DNA of 64,000 nt from CBDVBE01 sp964543525 (lineage in GTDB: Bacteria; Fibrobacterota; Chitinivibrionia; Chitinivibrionales; JANQEN01), in NCBI GenBank assembly GCA_964543525.1, contig CAZIYW010000004.1, forward strand, positions 1-64,000, read 5' to 3'. The position numbers and the translations under genes are program-made. Each line of letters opens with the position of its first letter. The first letter of the stretch is position 1. Below the pieces are notes generated by a model. That model worked only from the letters and a program-made list of their open reading frames with translations. It had not been told where the DNA came from and did no database searches. This document shows, piece by piece, positions 7,298-14,872 of the stretch.

Positions 7298-10012
7298 ATG
7301 GTTACTGTAAAGACTCTTATCACACCACAGACTACAGTTTGTCCTGTTACCGGTTTACCTGTTTATAAGAAGCCCGAATGGACCGATATGGATTGCGGGG
7401 AATCATATTCGGTTACCTTTCGACTTGTTGGTGAGAGAATCCTTATAAATAGTCCTGCAGGAAACAGCGGGAAGAACGGCATGAACCGACTGTTTGAGAA
7501 GCGGGCGGAAGTTTTACGGGAAGCGGGCCTGATTGGTGAAAAATATGTTGAGATTAAAGATTATAGCAGAATAACAGGTGCGACAACTCGCGAGGGACGT
7601 CAGCAGTTTACCCGTAATATGATAAAGGAAAGAGAATCGGGAAATCTATTGGGTTATTGGGGGTATAATGCCTCTTGGTTTGTTAAATTAGCCTTCAATG
7701 TAGGCCTTAAGATAACGAAAATCACCTTTCCGGTGGTTATCGTAAACACCTATAAAGAAGCGATTGAAAACGCGGTAACAATTCTCAAGGAAAACAATTT
7801 AATCAGTACTTCCTCCCTGGTACATACTGCTGTCAGGGATGACTGGCGACTGGCGTTGGATGGATTTTCAGTAGATTTCAAGATTATTGATAACGACATA
7901 ATATACACTGAAGATGCCGGTGCTCTTGAAGAGCACCATGTGAAACCTTTTTTTTCATTACTTAGGAAAATCCTTGCGGAGCTTCGATTGCCGGACGGGA
8001 AATATTACAGGATTGCAAATTGGAGTAATATTAAAAAGAGTACCTGGAAAGCAAGAAGTCTCTATGTTGAAGGGATAAAAACTTTACAGAAAGAATATCC
8101 GTGCAGATATTCGGTTATTTTTGGATTGAATAAATTCATGCGTGTTATGACCAATATAACCCACCAATTTATTCCCTTTGAAGTCATTGCGACCGGTACT
8201 TTTGAAGAGGCGTTGGAAATAATTGAGCGGAAGAAACAGAATAAAATTCCGGTGCAGAAAAAAGAACCTGTCAAGCATGAAATAACTGATAACACGCTAC
8301 AGGAGTATATCTCGAAGCTGCTTTACTTTCTTGGTACCATTAACTGGGAGCATGACGGTATTGATGCGTATAATGAGCAAATTATTGAAAACCATCCTTT
8401 ACGAGCCATCTATGAATCAATTGCGCTTATCAAACAGGATTTTGACGCTGTTTTGCGGGAGAAAAATGATGCGGTAGAAATCCTGCGGGAGAACGAAGAG
8501 CGCTTTCGGATCATGTTTGAGAGTTCGCATGACCTGATAACCATCCTTGACAGCAACAATACTATCCTATGGGGTAATGCAAGCTGGCGCGATAAGCTGG
8601 GGTATCTTCCGGAAACACTCACCGATCCTTTTCAGGAAATACATCCGGATGATAAGAATCGTTTTACGACTGCCTGGAAATTAATGACTGAGGGGACAAG
8701 TGATATCACCAATCTTGAGTATCGTTATCGAACGGCACGGGGTGTGTATATCTATCTTGAGACTACGGTGCGGGAGTTGAACACGTCGTCTCAGAGGCTC
8801 TTTTTTGTCATCTCGCATGATATTACCGAGCGCGTCAAAGCTGAGGAGGAAAAGCTTCTGCTTGAGGAGGAATTGCGGCAGTCTGAGAAGACACGGGCGA
8901 TTGGCCAGCTTGCCGGCGGTATTGCCCATGATTTCAACAACCAGTTGGCAGGCATTGTCGGTTATACAGACATTATTCGAAGGCGAATAGTTGCCGATAG
9001 ACATCTGTATGCCTATGTTGACAAAATACAAGGTGTGGTGAATCGTGCCAGTGGTCTCACTGCCCAGTTACTGGCCTTTGCACGAAAGGGGAAATATCAG
9101 ATTGTTCCGGTGAATATACATGATGTTATAAAAGAAGTTATTTGTCTTGTTGAACATACTTTTGATAAGCGGATTACCGTTAAACAGGAGCTCCATGCCG
9201 AGGTACCGGTTACGCTCGGGGATCCGACACAATTACAAAATGCCTTTCTCAATATGACGATTAATGCGCGCGATGCAATGCCCGAAGGCGGAGAATGCAC
9301 TTTTACTACAGAAACAGTTATCGTTGACAGTGAAAAAAAAGACCGTACCTTTAAAGAAATAACTCCCGGCAGGTATGTTAAGATTGAAATCAGTGATACC
9401 GGGGTGGGTATACAGAAAGATGTTCAGGATCTTATTTTCGAGCCTTTTTATACGACAAAAAAGGAGGGGAAAGGTACCGGTATGGGGCTTGCAGCGGTTT
9501 ATGGTACTATTCGGAATCACAACGGTACCATCCGGGTAATCAGTGAAGAAGGCAAGGGGGCTGTCTTTACTATCTACTTACCCGTGAATGAAGAAAAACC
9601 GGTCAAGCGGAGCGACACACTTTCACCACCTCCGGCTTCGGAATGCTCTGCCCATATCTTTTTCATTGATGACGAAGATATGGTTGTTGAAATTATGACT
9701 GATATTCTTAATGATATGGGATACCGGGTTACCACCAGCCAGGACGGTAACGATGCGGTTCGGCAATATAGTAAATTATGGCGTGAGATCGATTTGGTCG
9801 TTTTAGATATGGTTATGCCCGGGCTTAACGGCAAGGATATTTATCGGGAAATTCGCACAATTAATCCGCGCGTAAAAGTTATTGTGTCTTCCGGATACAG
9901 CATCGATAATGAGATGCAGAAAATATTGGATGATGGGGCATTGTCATTTGTCCAGAAACCCTACCGGATAGATTCACTGCTGGAAAAGATATCGGATGCA
10001 TTTAAATGTTAG
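7298..10012 (+). CDS. hybrid sensor histidine kinase with PAS and receiver domains
   Basis: A 904-residue cytosolic hybrid kinase. Residues 1-330 are an unassigned N-terminal region opening with CPVTGLPVYKKPEW (possible metal- or ligand-binding Cys) and including TFPVVIVNTYKEA. A second part up to about 390 has a helical stretch. Residues about 395-515 are a PAS/PAC domain; HisKA has the H-box IAHDFNNQ (His544). The ATPase domain has N-box NMTINARDAMP, G1 DTGVGI and G2 GKGTGMGLA. The C-terminal receiver has the acidic pair DDED and phosphoacceptor VVLDM (Asp837). It would phosphorylate its own receiver, with output through a partner not seen here. No membrane segment is evident. It stands alone with a 181-base upstream gap. 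Confidence 0.9.
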   Translation: MVTVKTLITPQTTVCPVTGLPVYKKPEWTDMDCGESYSVTFRLVGERILINSPAGNSGKNGMNRLFEKRAEVLREAGLIGEKYVEIKDYSRITGATTREGRQQFTRNMIKERESGNLLGYWGYNASWFVKLAFNVGLKITKITFPVVIVNTYKEAIENAVTILKENNLISTSSLVHTAVRDDWRLALDGFSVDFKIIDNDIIYTEDAGALEEHHVKPFFSLLRKILAELRLPDGKYYRIANWSNIKKSTWKARSLYVEGIKTLQKEYPCRYSVIFGLNKFMRVMTNITHQFIPFEVIATGTFEEALEIIERKKQNKIPVQKKEPVKHEITDNTLQEYISKLLYFLGTINWEHDGIDAYNEQIIENHPLRAIYESIALIKQDFDAVLREKNDAVEILRENEERFRIMFESSHDLITILDSNNTILWGNASWRDKLGYLPETLTDPFQEIHPDDKNRFTTAWKLMTEGTSDITNLEYRYRTARGVYIYLETTVRELNTSSQRLFFVISHDITERVKAEEEKLLLEEELRQSEKTRAIGQLAGGIAHDFNNQLAGIVGYTDIIRRRIVADRHLYAYVDKIQGVVNRASGLTAQLLAFARKGKYQIVPVNIHDVIKEVICLVEHTFDKRITVKQELHAEVPVTLGDPTQLQNAFLNMTINARDAMPEGGECTFTTETVIVDSEKKDRTFKEITPGRYVKIEISDTGVGIQKDVQDLIFEPFYTTKKEGKGTGMGLAAVYGTIRNHNGTIRVISEEGKGAVFTIYLPVNEEKPVKRSDTLSPPPASECSAHIFFIDDEDMVVEIMTDILNDMGYRVTTSQDGNDAVRQYSKLWREIDLVVLDMVMPGLNGKDIYREIRTINPRVKVIVSSGYSIDNEMQKILDDGALSFVQKPYRIDSLLEKISDAFKC

Positions 10013-10101
10013 TGTCTCACTGATCATCCGATCGTAATTCATATATTTTAAAAGGGTTCATTCCTGAAGAATATACAGGAGCTTTTTAACAAGAGGAGGA
10101 T

Positions 10102-10623
10102 ATGGAAAAAGGGTATATTCATCTGTACACCGGTAATGGAAAGGGTAAAACCACCGCAGCGCTCGGGCTGGCGATTCGGGCCGCCGGAGCGGGATTACAG
10201 GTGTGGATAGGGCAATTTGTTAAGGGAAGAGAATATTCCGAACACCGGGCATTGAAACGATTTGAAGACTGCATAACAGTAAAAAGATTCGGCAGAACCT
10301 GTTTTATCAAAGGCGCGCCTGAAGAAAAGGATTTTCGTGCTGCACGGGATGGATTGAAAGAAGTTGCTGCAGTACTGGAAAAGGGCACCTTTTATGACAT
10401 GATCATTCTGGATGAGGTATGTATTGCCCTGCATTTCAACCTTTTTTCCGTTGATGAGCTGCTCGATGTCCTGAAAGTAAAACCTGCACAGGTTGAACTG
10501 GTTATCACCGGCAGGAATGCACCCGTGGAACTTATTGAGTATGCCGATCTGGTGACGGAAATGAAAGAGATCAAACATTATTATAAACGAGGGGTGCAGG
10601 CTCGAAAAGGAATTGAAGAGTAA
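10102..10623 (+). CDS. cobO: cob(I)alamin adenosyltransferase (CobO/BtuR type)
   Basis: A 173-residue enzyme that transfers adenosyl from ATP to cob(I)alamin, giving coenzyme B12. The P-loop variant GNGKGKTTAALGLAIRAAG starts at about residue 11. Other family blocks are IGQFVKG, the Walker-B-like DMIILDEVCIAL and the ELVITGRNAP stretch near the end, with length as expected. A strong AGAGGAGG precedes the ATG. It is followed by a Nudix gene. A B12-binding radical SAM enzyme at 20647 is a possible consumer of cobalamin in the same genome. Confidence 0.93.
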   Translation: MEKGYIHLYTGNGKGKTTAALGLAIRAAGAGLQVWIGQFVKGREYSEHRALKRFEDCITVKRFGRTCFIKGAPEEKDFRAARDGLKEVAAVLEKGTFYDMIILDEVCIALHFNLFSVDELLDVLKVKPAQVELVITGRNAPVELIEYADLVTEMKEIKHYYKRGVQARKGIEE

Positions 10624-10705
10624 GTATCGGGTAAGTATAGGGTGCGGTGTTTACCAGAAGGCGGTAAATACTGCGTGGCGCCTAAAACTATTCAAGGATG
10701 TTTTT

Positions 10706-11125
10706 ATGTCAAAGCAGAACTATCCGGAACCTACCGTCGGCGCCTTAATCATAGGCCCTGACGGAAAACTGTTTCTCATGAAATCGCATAAGTGGAAAGG
10801 ATTATACGTTATGCCCGGCGGCCATATTGAACTCGGTGAGTCCATAAAAGAGGCCTTAGTGAGAGAGGTTAAGGAGGAAACAAATCTCGATATTTATAAT
10901 GCGGTTTTTCTCTGCTATCAGGAGTTTATCTACGGTGAGTCGTTCTGGAAAAAAAGACATTATATTTTTTTCGATTTTGCCTGCAAAACGGACACAACAG
11001 AGGTTGCCCTCAATAATGAAGCTCAGGAGTATACCTGGGTAGCCCTTGAGAATACTTTCCAAATGCCAATAGAATTCTCTACCAGGAACGCTATAGGTGA
11101 GTATAAAAAGAGGTTTACCGCTTAA
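10706..11125 (+). CDS. Nudix hydrolase
   Basis: A 139-residue Nudix enzyme that hydrolyses a nucleoside diphosphate linked to another moiety; the substrate cannot be read from sequence. The Nudix box G39-x5-E45-x7-R53-E54-x2-E57-E58 (GHIELGESIKEALVREVKEE) is complete. The ATG at 10706 is preferred over an upstream TTG/GTG in the same frame, because AAGGA lies seven bases before it and the extra 31 codons would overlap cobO without resembling the family. Confidence 0.88.
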   Translation: MSKQNYPEPTVGALIIGPDGKLFLMKSHKWKGLYVMPGGHIELGESIKEALVREVKEETNLDIYNAVFLCYQEFIYGESFWKKRHYIFFDFACKTDTTEVALNNEAQEYTWVALENTFQMPIEFSTRNAIGEYKKRFTA

Positions 11126-11144
11126 GATTTTTTCGAGACGCTGC

Positions 11145-12527
11145 TCAGGCCATCGGTTTGAGTACTGCGTTCAGAATTTCAATATGGTTTCTCAGTTCCA
11201 AGTCCTGTTCCATTTCTTCTTCAATCTTCCTGCATGCATGGATCACCGTTGAATAATCGCGTCCCCCGAAATCCAGTCCAATGGTTCGCAAAGCCTGTTT
11301 TGTCCATTTTTTACATAAGTACATAGCAATATTCCGTGGATAGGTGACATTGCGCTTTCTGGTATGGGCACGAAGCTGGTGGACGCTGATACCAAAGTGA
11401 TCGGCAACTTTATTCTGGATGGTCGAGATAGAAAGGCGATGATCTTTGCGGGATATAACGTCGCCGAATATCTCCTGAGCTGCTTCAAGCGATATTACTT
11501 TCCCCGTGAATGACGCCGAGGCGATCAGTTTAATAAGAGTGCCTTCCAGTTCCCGGACATTTGAGGTAATGTGACCGGCAATATACTGAAGCACTTCCTC
11601 CGGCAGTGCGATACCGTCTGATTCAGCCTTTTTCTTCAGAATGGCAATGCGGGTTTCGAAGTTGGGAGGTTGGATATCGGCGATAAGGCCACCCATAAAA
11701 CGGTTGATAATATGTTCCATCATATCGGGGATTTTTTCCGGAGGACGATCGGATGAAAGAACAATTTGTTTTTTTTGAAGTAATAACCGATTAAAAATCC
11801 GATAAAATTCCTTTTGCGTGCTCGGCTTGCCACTAAAAAAATGAATATCATCGATGAGAAGAAGTTCAACATCAGCAAACCTTTTATAAAAGGAGGTAGA
11901 ATCTTTCCTGTTTCTGATGTAATTCATATACTGATTGATAAATTCCTGGCTGGTTATATATATAATATTTTCTGCGGTACTCTCTGTCTGAGCGAAGTGT
12001 CCGATTGCCTGAAGAAGGTGTGTTTTACCAAGACCGGTACCGCCATAAATAGTAAGCGGATTGAATGAAGTTTTTCCGGGAGCTTCTGCAACAGCCAGAC
12101 AAGGTGCAAAGGCAAAACGGTTATTATCACCTACCACGAAAGAATCAAAAGTGTATTCAGGATGAAAAGCGGTTGTATTAATTACTTTTTTAGGGATTAA
12201 ACTATCCCGGGTTTTCGTGATAGTTTCACTCATTGGTTGTATTATGTTCCAGTCTTTCTCTGTCGGAACAAAAACAAGACATTTTGTATTGATACCACAA
12301 GCTGACAGTATATCTTTTATCAGCTCACAGAAATGTTCTTCAATGAAGTCGGCAAAAAATTGATTGGGTACTTCAATGCAGGGAGTACCGTCGGAAGTAT
12401 AACTGAAACTGGTGGTTCTGAACCATGTTTCGAAGCTATGTGGCCCTACCTTATCTTCAATTTTTTCAAGGCATTGTTCCCAGAAAGAATCGAGAGTGTT
12501 GTCCAATGTTTTCTGAGTTGTCAACAT
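11145..12527 (-). CDS. dnaA: DnaA, chromosomal replication initiator
   Basis: A 460-residue DnaA. Domain I (1-90) has the WEQCLEKIEDKVG start and PNQFFADFIEEH. Domain III is the AAA+ core with Walker A GGTGLGKTH (162-170), Walker B LLIDDIHFF and sensor RFMGGLI. Domain IV has the DnaA-box helix-turn-helix with GGRDYSTVIHACRKIEEE, where the family usual is GRDHTTV-HA; here Tyr-Ser replaces His-Thr. dnaN and recF are not adjacent, so the classical dnaA-dnaN cluster is broken. AAGGA lies about 12 bases before the ATG. The upstream region carries DnaA-box-like sites and an AT-rich stretch. Confidence 0.96.
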   Translation of the reverse strand: MLTTQKTLDNTLDSFWEQCLEKIEDKVGPHSFETWFRTTSFSYTSDGTPCIEVPNQFFADFIEEHFCELIKDILSACGINTKCLVFVPTEKDWNIIQPMSETITKTRDSLIPKKVINTTAFHPEYTFDSFVVGDNNRFAFAPCLAVAEAPGKTSFNPLTIYGGTGLGKTHLLQAIGHFAQTESTAENIIYITSQEFINQYMNYIRNRKDSTSFYKRFADVELLLIDDIHFFSGKPSTQKEFYRIFNRLLLQKKQIVLSSDRPPEKIPDMMEHIINRFMGGLIADIQPPNFETRIAILKKKAESDGIALPEEVLQYIAGHITSNVRELEGTLIKLIASASFTGKVISLEAAQEIFGDVISRKDHRLSISTIQNKVADHFGISVHQLRAHTRKRNVTYPRNIAMYLCKKWTKQALRTIGLDFGGRDYSTVIHACRKIEEEMEQDLELRNHIEILNAVLKPMA

Positions 12528-12665
12528 GTTATCAACAGTCCTTGGCTGTCATAGCTCTATTGAAGAAAAAACAGGAGCCCCACCTCGAAAACACAAAAAT
12601 TGCGCATCTTTTAATTTTTATAACCTGTTGAAAATAAAGTAGTTATAGTGGATACACACGCGTCT

Positions 12666-12713
12666 TTGAAACGATGTGAACAAGTTTTAAACAACTTGTT
12701 CACATCGTTTCAA
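12666..12713. repeat. perfect 21-bp inverted repeat with 6-base spacer
   Basis: Arms begin TTGAAACGATGTGAACA and end with its exact complement TGTTCACATCGTTTCAA; the spacer is TTAAAC. It lies about 140 bases upstream of the dnaA start. Each arm contains the near-DnaA-box TTGTTCACA, one in each orientation. It could be a paired DnaA site, a regulator operator or a cruciform; there is no T-tract, so it does not look like a terminator. Confidence 0.85.
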
Positions 12714-12943
12714 CGAGTTATTAACACAAAGTTATCAACATTTTTTTCGTTGAAATTACAGCACCCAATATAATAAACTTTGGTAAAATATCAAAGAAAA
12801 AAAAACAAAAAAATTATTTAATTTTTTAAATTGCCGTTTTTAAAAAATACGTTGGGGTCATTATGCTAGAATAGTGTTTTTATTCTGTAAGAAACCTGTT
12901 TATTATAGTATTAGAATCTTTTAAAGAAAGTTAAAGAAAAACC

Positions 12944-12971
12944 TAAAGAAAATTTTCAGATTTACCGAAAA
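12944..12971 (+). promoter_or_regulatory. sigma-28-like promoter of the DUF5610 gene
   Basis: TAAAGAAA, 12 bases, ACCGAAAA, about 45 bases before the ATG at 13017. It resembles the flagellar sigma-28 consensus TAAAGTTT-N11-GCCGATAA, and its geometry is identical to the site before fliD (14802-14829). Confidence 0.4.
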
Positions 12972-13016
12972 GTTTGATAAAGGACAGAAGCTGCACAAAA
13001 AATCAAGGAGGAACTC

Positions 13017-13697
13017 ATGGTACTCCAACCGGTTGCGGGGTATAATTCACAGGTATTAAATCATTCATTTCCCCAAACGAATCTCCCGGCTTCGGGAAAA
13101 CCAAAATATAATTTAACAAACGGAAATACGCATGCTGTGCTTAAAACAACCTATTTGTCAAAAGATTCCCTGACAGTGAACTACACCAATAAAGACGGTG
13201 ATTCAGTTTCACTAAGCATGGGGCATATTGAGTGCCAGAAAGCTATGATAGCCTATAGCGGTAAAGCAGGATCGGAAGAGTGGCAACAGATAGTTGACAA
13301 AGTAAAGGAAGAATATTTGCAGTTGCAGGAAAAAATAATTAAGGAGTTTCTTGATAACATCAACGGAAATACAGGAGAAAAAACAGAAGGAATCACAGCA
13401 GAGTCTGAAGAAATTGAAGGTTTACCTGCCTATTGGAATGCTGAAAACACATCACAGCGCATTGTTGATTTTGCCGTTTCTTTTTATGATGTTGCTGAGA
13501 GTTCCGGAAAAGAGTATTATGAGATGATGCGGAATGCAATTGAAGAGGGATTTAATCAGGCGATGGGTATGCTTGGTGAACTGCCCGATGAAGTAAATAA
13601 TCTTGCAAACCGTACTTACGAACTGGCGATGCAGAAGCTGGAAGCCTGGGCTGTAGAGCAGGGTATTGAAACCGGGGAGGCAGTTGCTCAGGCATAG
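13017..13697 (+). CDS. DUF5610 domain protein
   Basis: A 226-residue soluble protein. Residues about 135-225 match the DUF5610 pattern: PAYWNAENTSQRIVDFA, then EEGFNQAMGMLGELP and a helical end. The N-terminal half is polar and poorly conserved. Function is unknown, but the gene precedes the fliD-fliS block and carries a sigma-28-like promoter with the same spacing as fliD, so a role tied to motility is a reasonable inference. AAGGAGG precedes the ATG. It ends at a clear terminator. Confidence 0.7.
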   Translation: MVLQPVAGYNSQVLNHSFPQTNLPASGKPKYNLTNGNTHAVLKTTYLSKDSLTVNYTNKDGDSVSLSMGHIECQKAMIAYSGKAGSEEWQQIVDKVKEEYLQLQEKIIKEFLDNINGNTGEKTEGITAESEEIEGLPAYWNAENTSQRIVDFAVSFYDVAESSGKEYYEMMRNAIEEGFNQAMGMLGELPDEVNNLANRTYELAMQKLEAWAVEQGIETGEAVAQA

Positions 13698-13734
13698 TAG
13701 TAAAATACCGGTAAGCACTCTTCTCTTTTTAATT

Positions 13735-13765
13735 TCCCGGAATACACGTTATTCCGGGATTTTTT
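13735..13765 (+). terminator. rho-independent terminator
   Basis: TCCCGGAATA, loop ACACG-like five bases, TATTCCGGGA, then TTTTTT. It lies 38 bases after the DUF5610 stop and reads out on the plus strand. Its right arm overlaps the last codons of the convergent MCE gene. Confidence 0.9.
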
Positions 13766-14654
13766 CATTGAAGCCCAGTTTAATGCGCAATTTTAATCGG
13801 GCAGTTCCTTCCTGAATAATAGATATCAATTTCTGCAAGTCCTTTAGTTGCGCCACCAGTCTGCTGATATCATTATCCTGGATCAGTTTATTGTCTTTAA
13901 TTTTTTCTACAATATCGGTAAGGGAATGTATTATTGGATTGAGTTTATCCACATAGGTAATAATCGTATCAAGTTGGTTATCAAGAGCCTTGATTTTACC
14001 CGGTACGATACCTTCAATTTGATCTGAGATATTTTTCGCCTCCGCTAGTATCCTCTGTAGTGTGTCTACTTTTACACCAACTTCAGAATTAAGAAAAGCC
14101 GCTGCACTGTGCAATCGCAAACTGAATGAATCTATTTCCGAAATAATTGATGCAAAGGTTGACACAAATGACGGTTTTTCCTGTGAACCTGAGAGGAAGA
14201 TACTTGCATCTTCTTTAAATGAGACAATTAAATCCTTTAATCGCCACGCTCTTCCCAGAGCCTCGGAAACACCAAGGTTAAATGTTCCTATGAGTGTATC
14301 CTTTTTGGGTATTACAGGATTATTGCTATCGCCGTTTTGGAGAATAATTATCCGGTCTCCGAGTATCCCTTTGTCAGAGCTGTAAATAGTATAACCTTTA
14401 TAAATAGTAAATGGTTCATCAAATTTTACCGTTACCGGAACCCGTTCCCCTTTTCCCGAAATGTCTGTAATCGTGGCAACAGTAACTCCTTTTACTTTCA
14501 TAGGATCATCCACACGAAGGTTACTGATACGATCGAAGGAGATAATACGTGTCTCTTTAGGAAAGGCAAGAACCCAGAGCACATATCCGAGGATGGAAAG
14601 AAATGCGGCAAAGAGAAATAAGAGAATGACATATCCAAAGCGCTTATCGTTCAT
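13749..14654 (-). CDS. MlaD/MCE family lipid-transport protein
   Basis: A 301-residue inner-membrane-anchored protein when started at the ATG at 14654 (MNDKRFGY); an in-frame ATG at 14714 adds 20 residues. One membrane segment lies at about 8-30 (VILLFLFAAFLSILGYVLWVLA). The MCE domain follows at about 35-115 with ISNLRVDDPMKVKGVTVA and GILGDRIIIL. The C-terminal 150 residues are a helical coiled-coil tail. Such proteins form hexameric substrate-binding rings in Mla-type lipid transport across the periplasm. No mlaE or mlaF ATPase gene is next to it, which is unusual. Confidence 0.82.
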   Translation of the reverse strand: MNDKRFGYVILLFLFAAFLSILGYVLWVLAFPKETRIISFDRISNLRVDDPMKVKGVTVATITDISGKGERVPVTVKFDEPFTIYKGYTIYSSDKGILGDRIIILQNGDSNNPVIPKKDTLIGTFNLGVSEALGRAWRLKDLIVSFKEDASIFLSGSQEKPSFVSTFASIISEIDSFSLRLHSAAAFLNSEVGVKVDTLQRILAEAKNISDQIEGIVPGKIKALDNQLDTIITYVDKLNPIIHSLTDIVEKIKDNKLIQDNDISRLVAQLKDLQKLISIIQEGTARLKLRIKLGFNEKIPE

Positions 14655-14801
14655 ATTGAGAAGATAGGTAATAGTAAGTAAATAATCAAGCTGCAACCGA
14701 TGGAATGTAATCAAAAACAGTTTAAAGAAGTCTGAATCCGGAAAAGTGGCACGATATATTTAACAAATTAAATAGTATTTCAGTATTTCAGCGCTAAAGT
14801 A

Positions 14802-14829
14802 TCAAGATTTTCATGAAATCAACCGATAC
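14802..14829 (+). promoter_or_regulatory. sigma-28-like promoter of fliD
   Basis: TCAAGATT, 12 bases, ACCGATAC; compared with TAAAGTTT and GCCGATAA each half matches at six of eight positions. The fliD ATG is at 14873. Spacing equals that of the site at 12944-12971. Confidence 0.45.
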
Positions 14830-14872
14830 ATATATATAGATGCTGGAATAGATGACAATCAAGGGGTGTATT

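Larger units (their letters stand above)
12528..13016. other. candidate replication origin / dnaA control region
   Basis: A 489-base region without a gene, upstream of dnaA. It contains TTATCAACA at 12529-12537 and 12732-12740, TTATTAACA at 12718-12726 and AGTGGATAC at 12647-12655, each one or two bases from the DnaA box TTATNCACA. A perfect 21-bp inverted repeat lies at 12666-12686 / 12693-12713, and each arm carries TTGTTCACA, one mismatch from the consensus. A very AT-rich stretch follows at about 12779-12850, like a DNA-unwinding element. Position, boxes and AT-rich tract together suggest oriC or an autoregulatory region of dnaA; none of this is proven by sequence alone. Confidence 0.45.

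Noticed and set aside
14753..14770. TGGCACG resembling a sigma-54 -24 box before fliD
   Set aside because: The -12 TTGC is missing at the required distance; the sigma-28-like site nearer the gene fits better.
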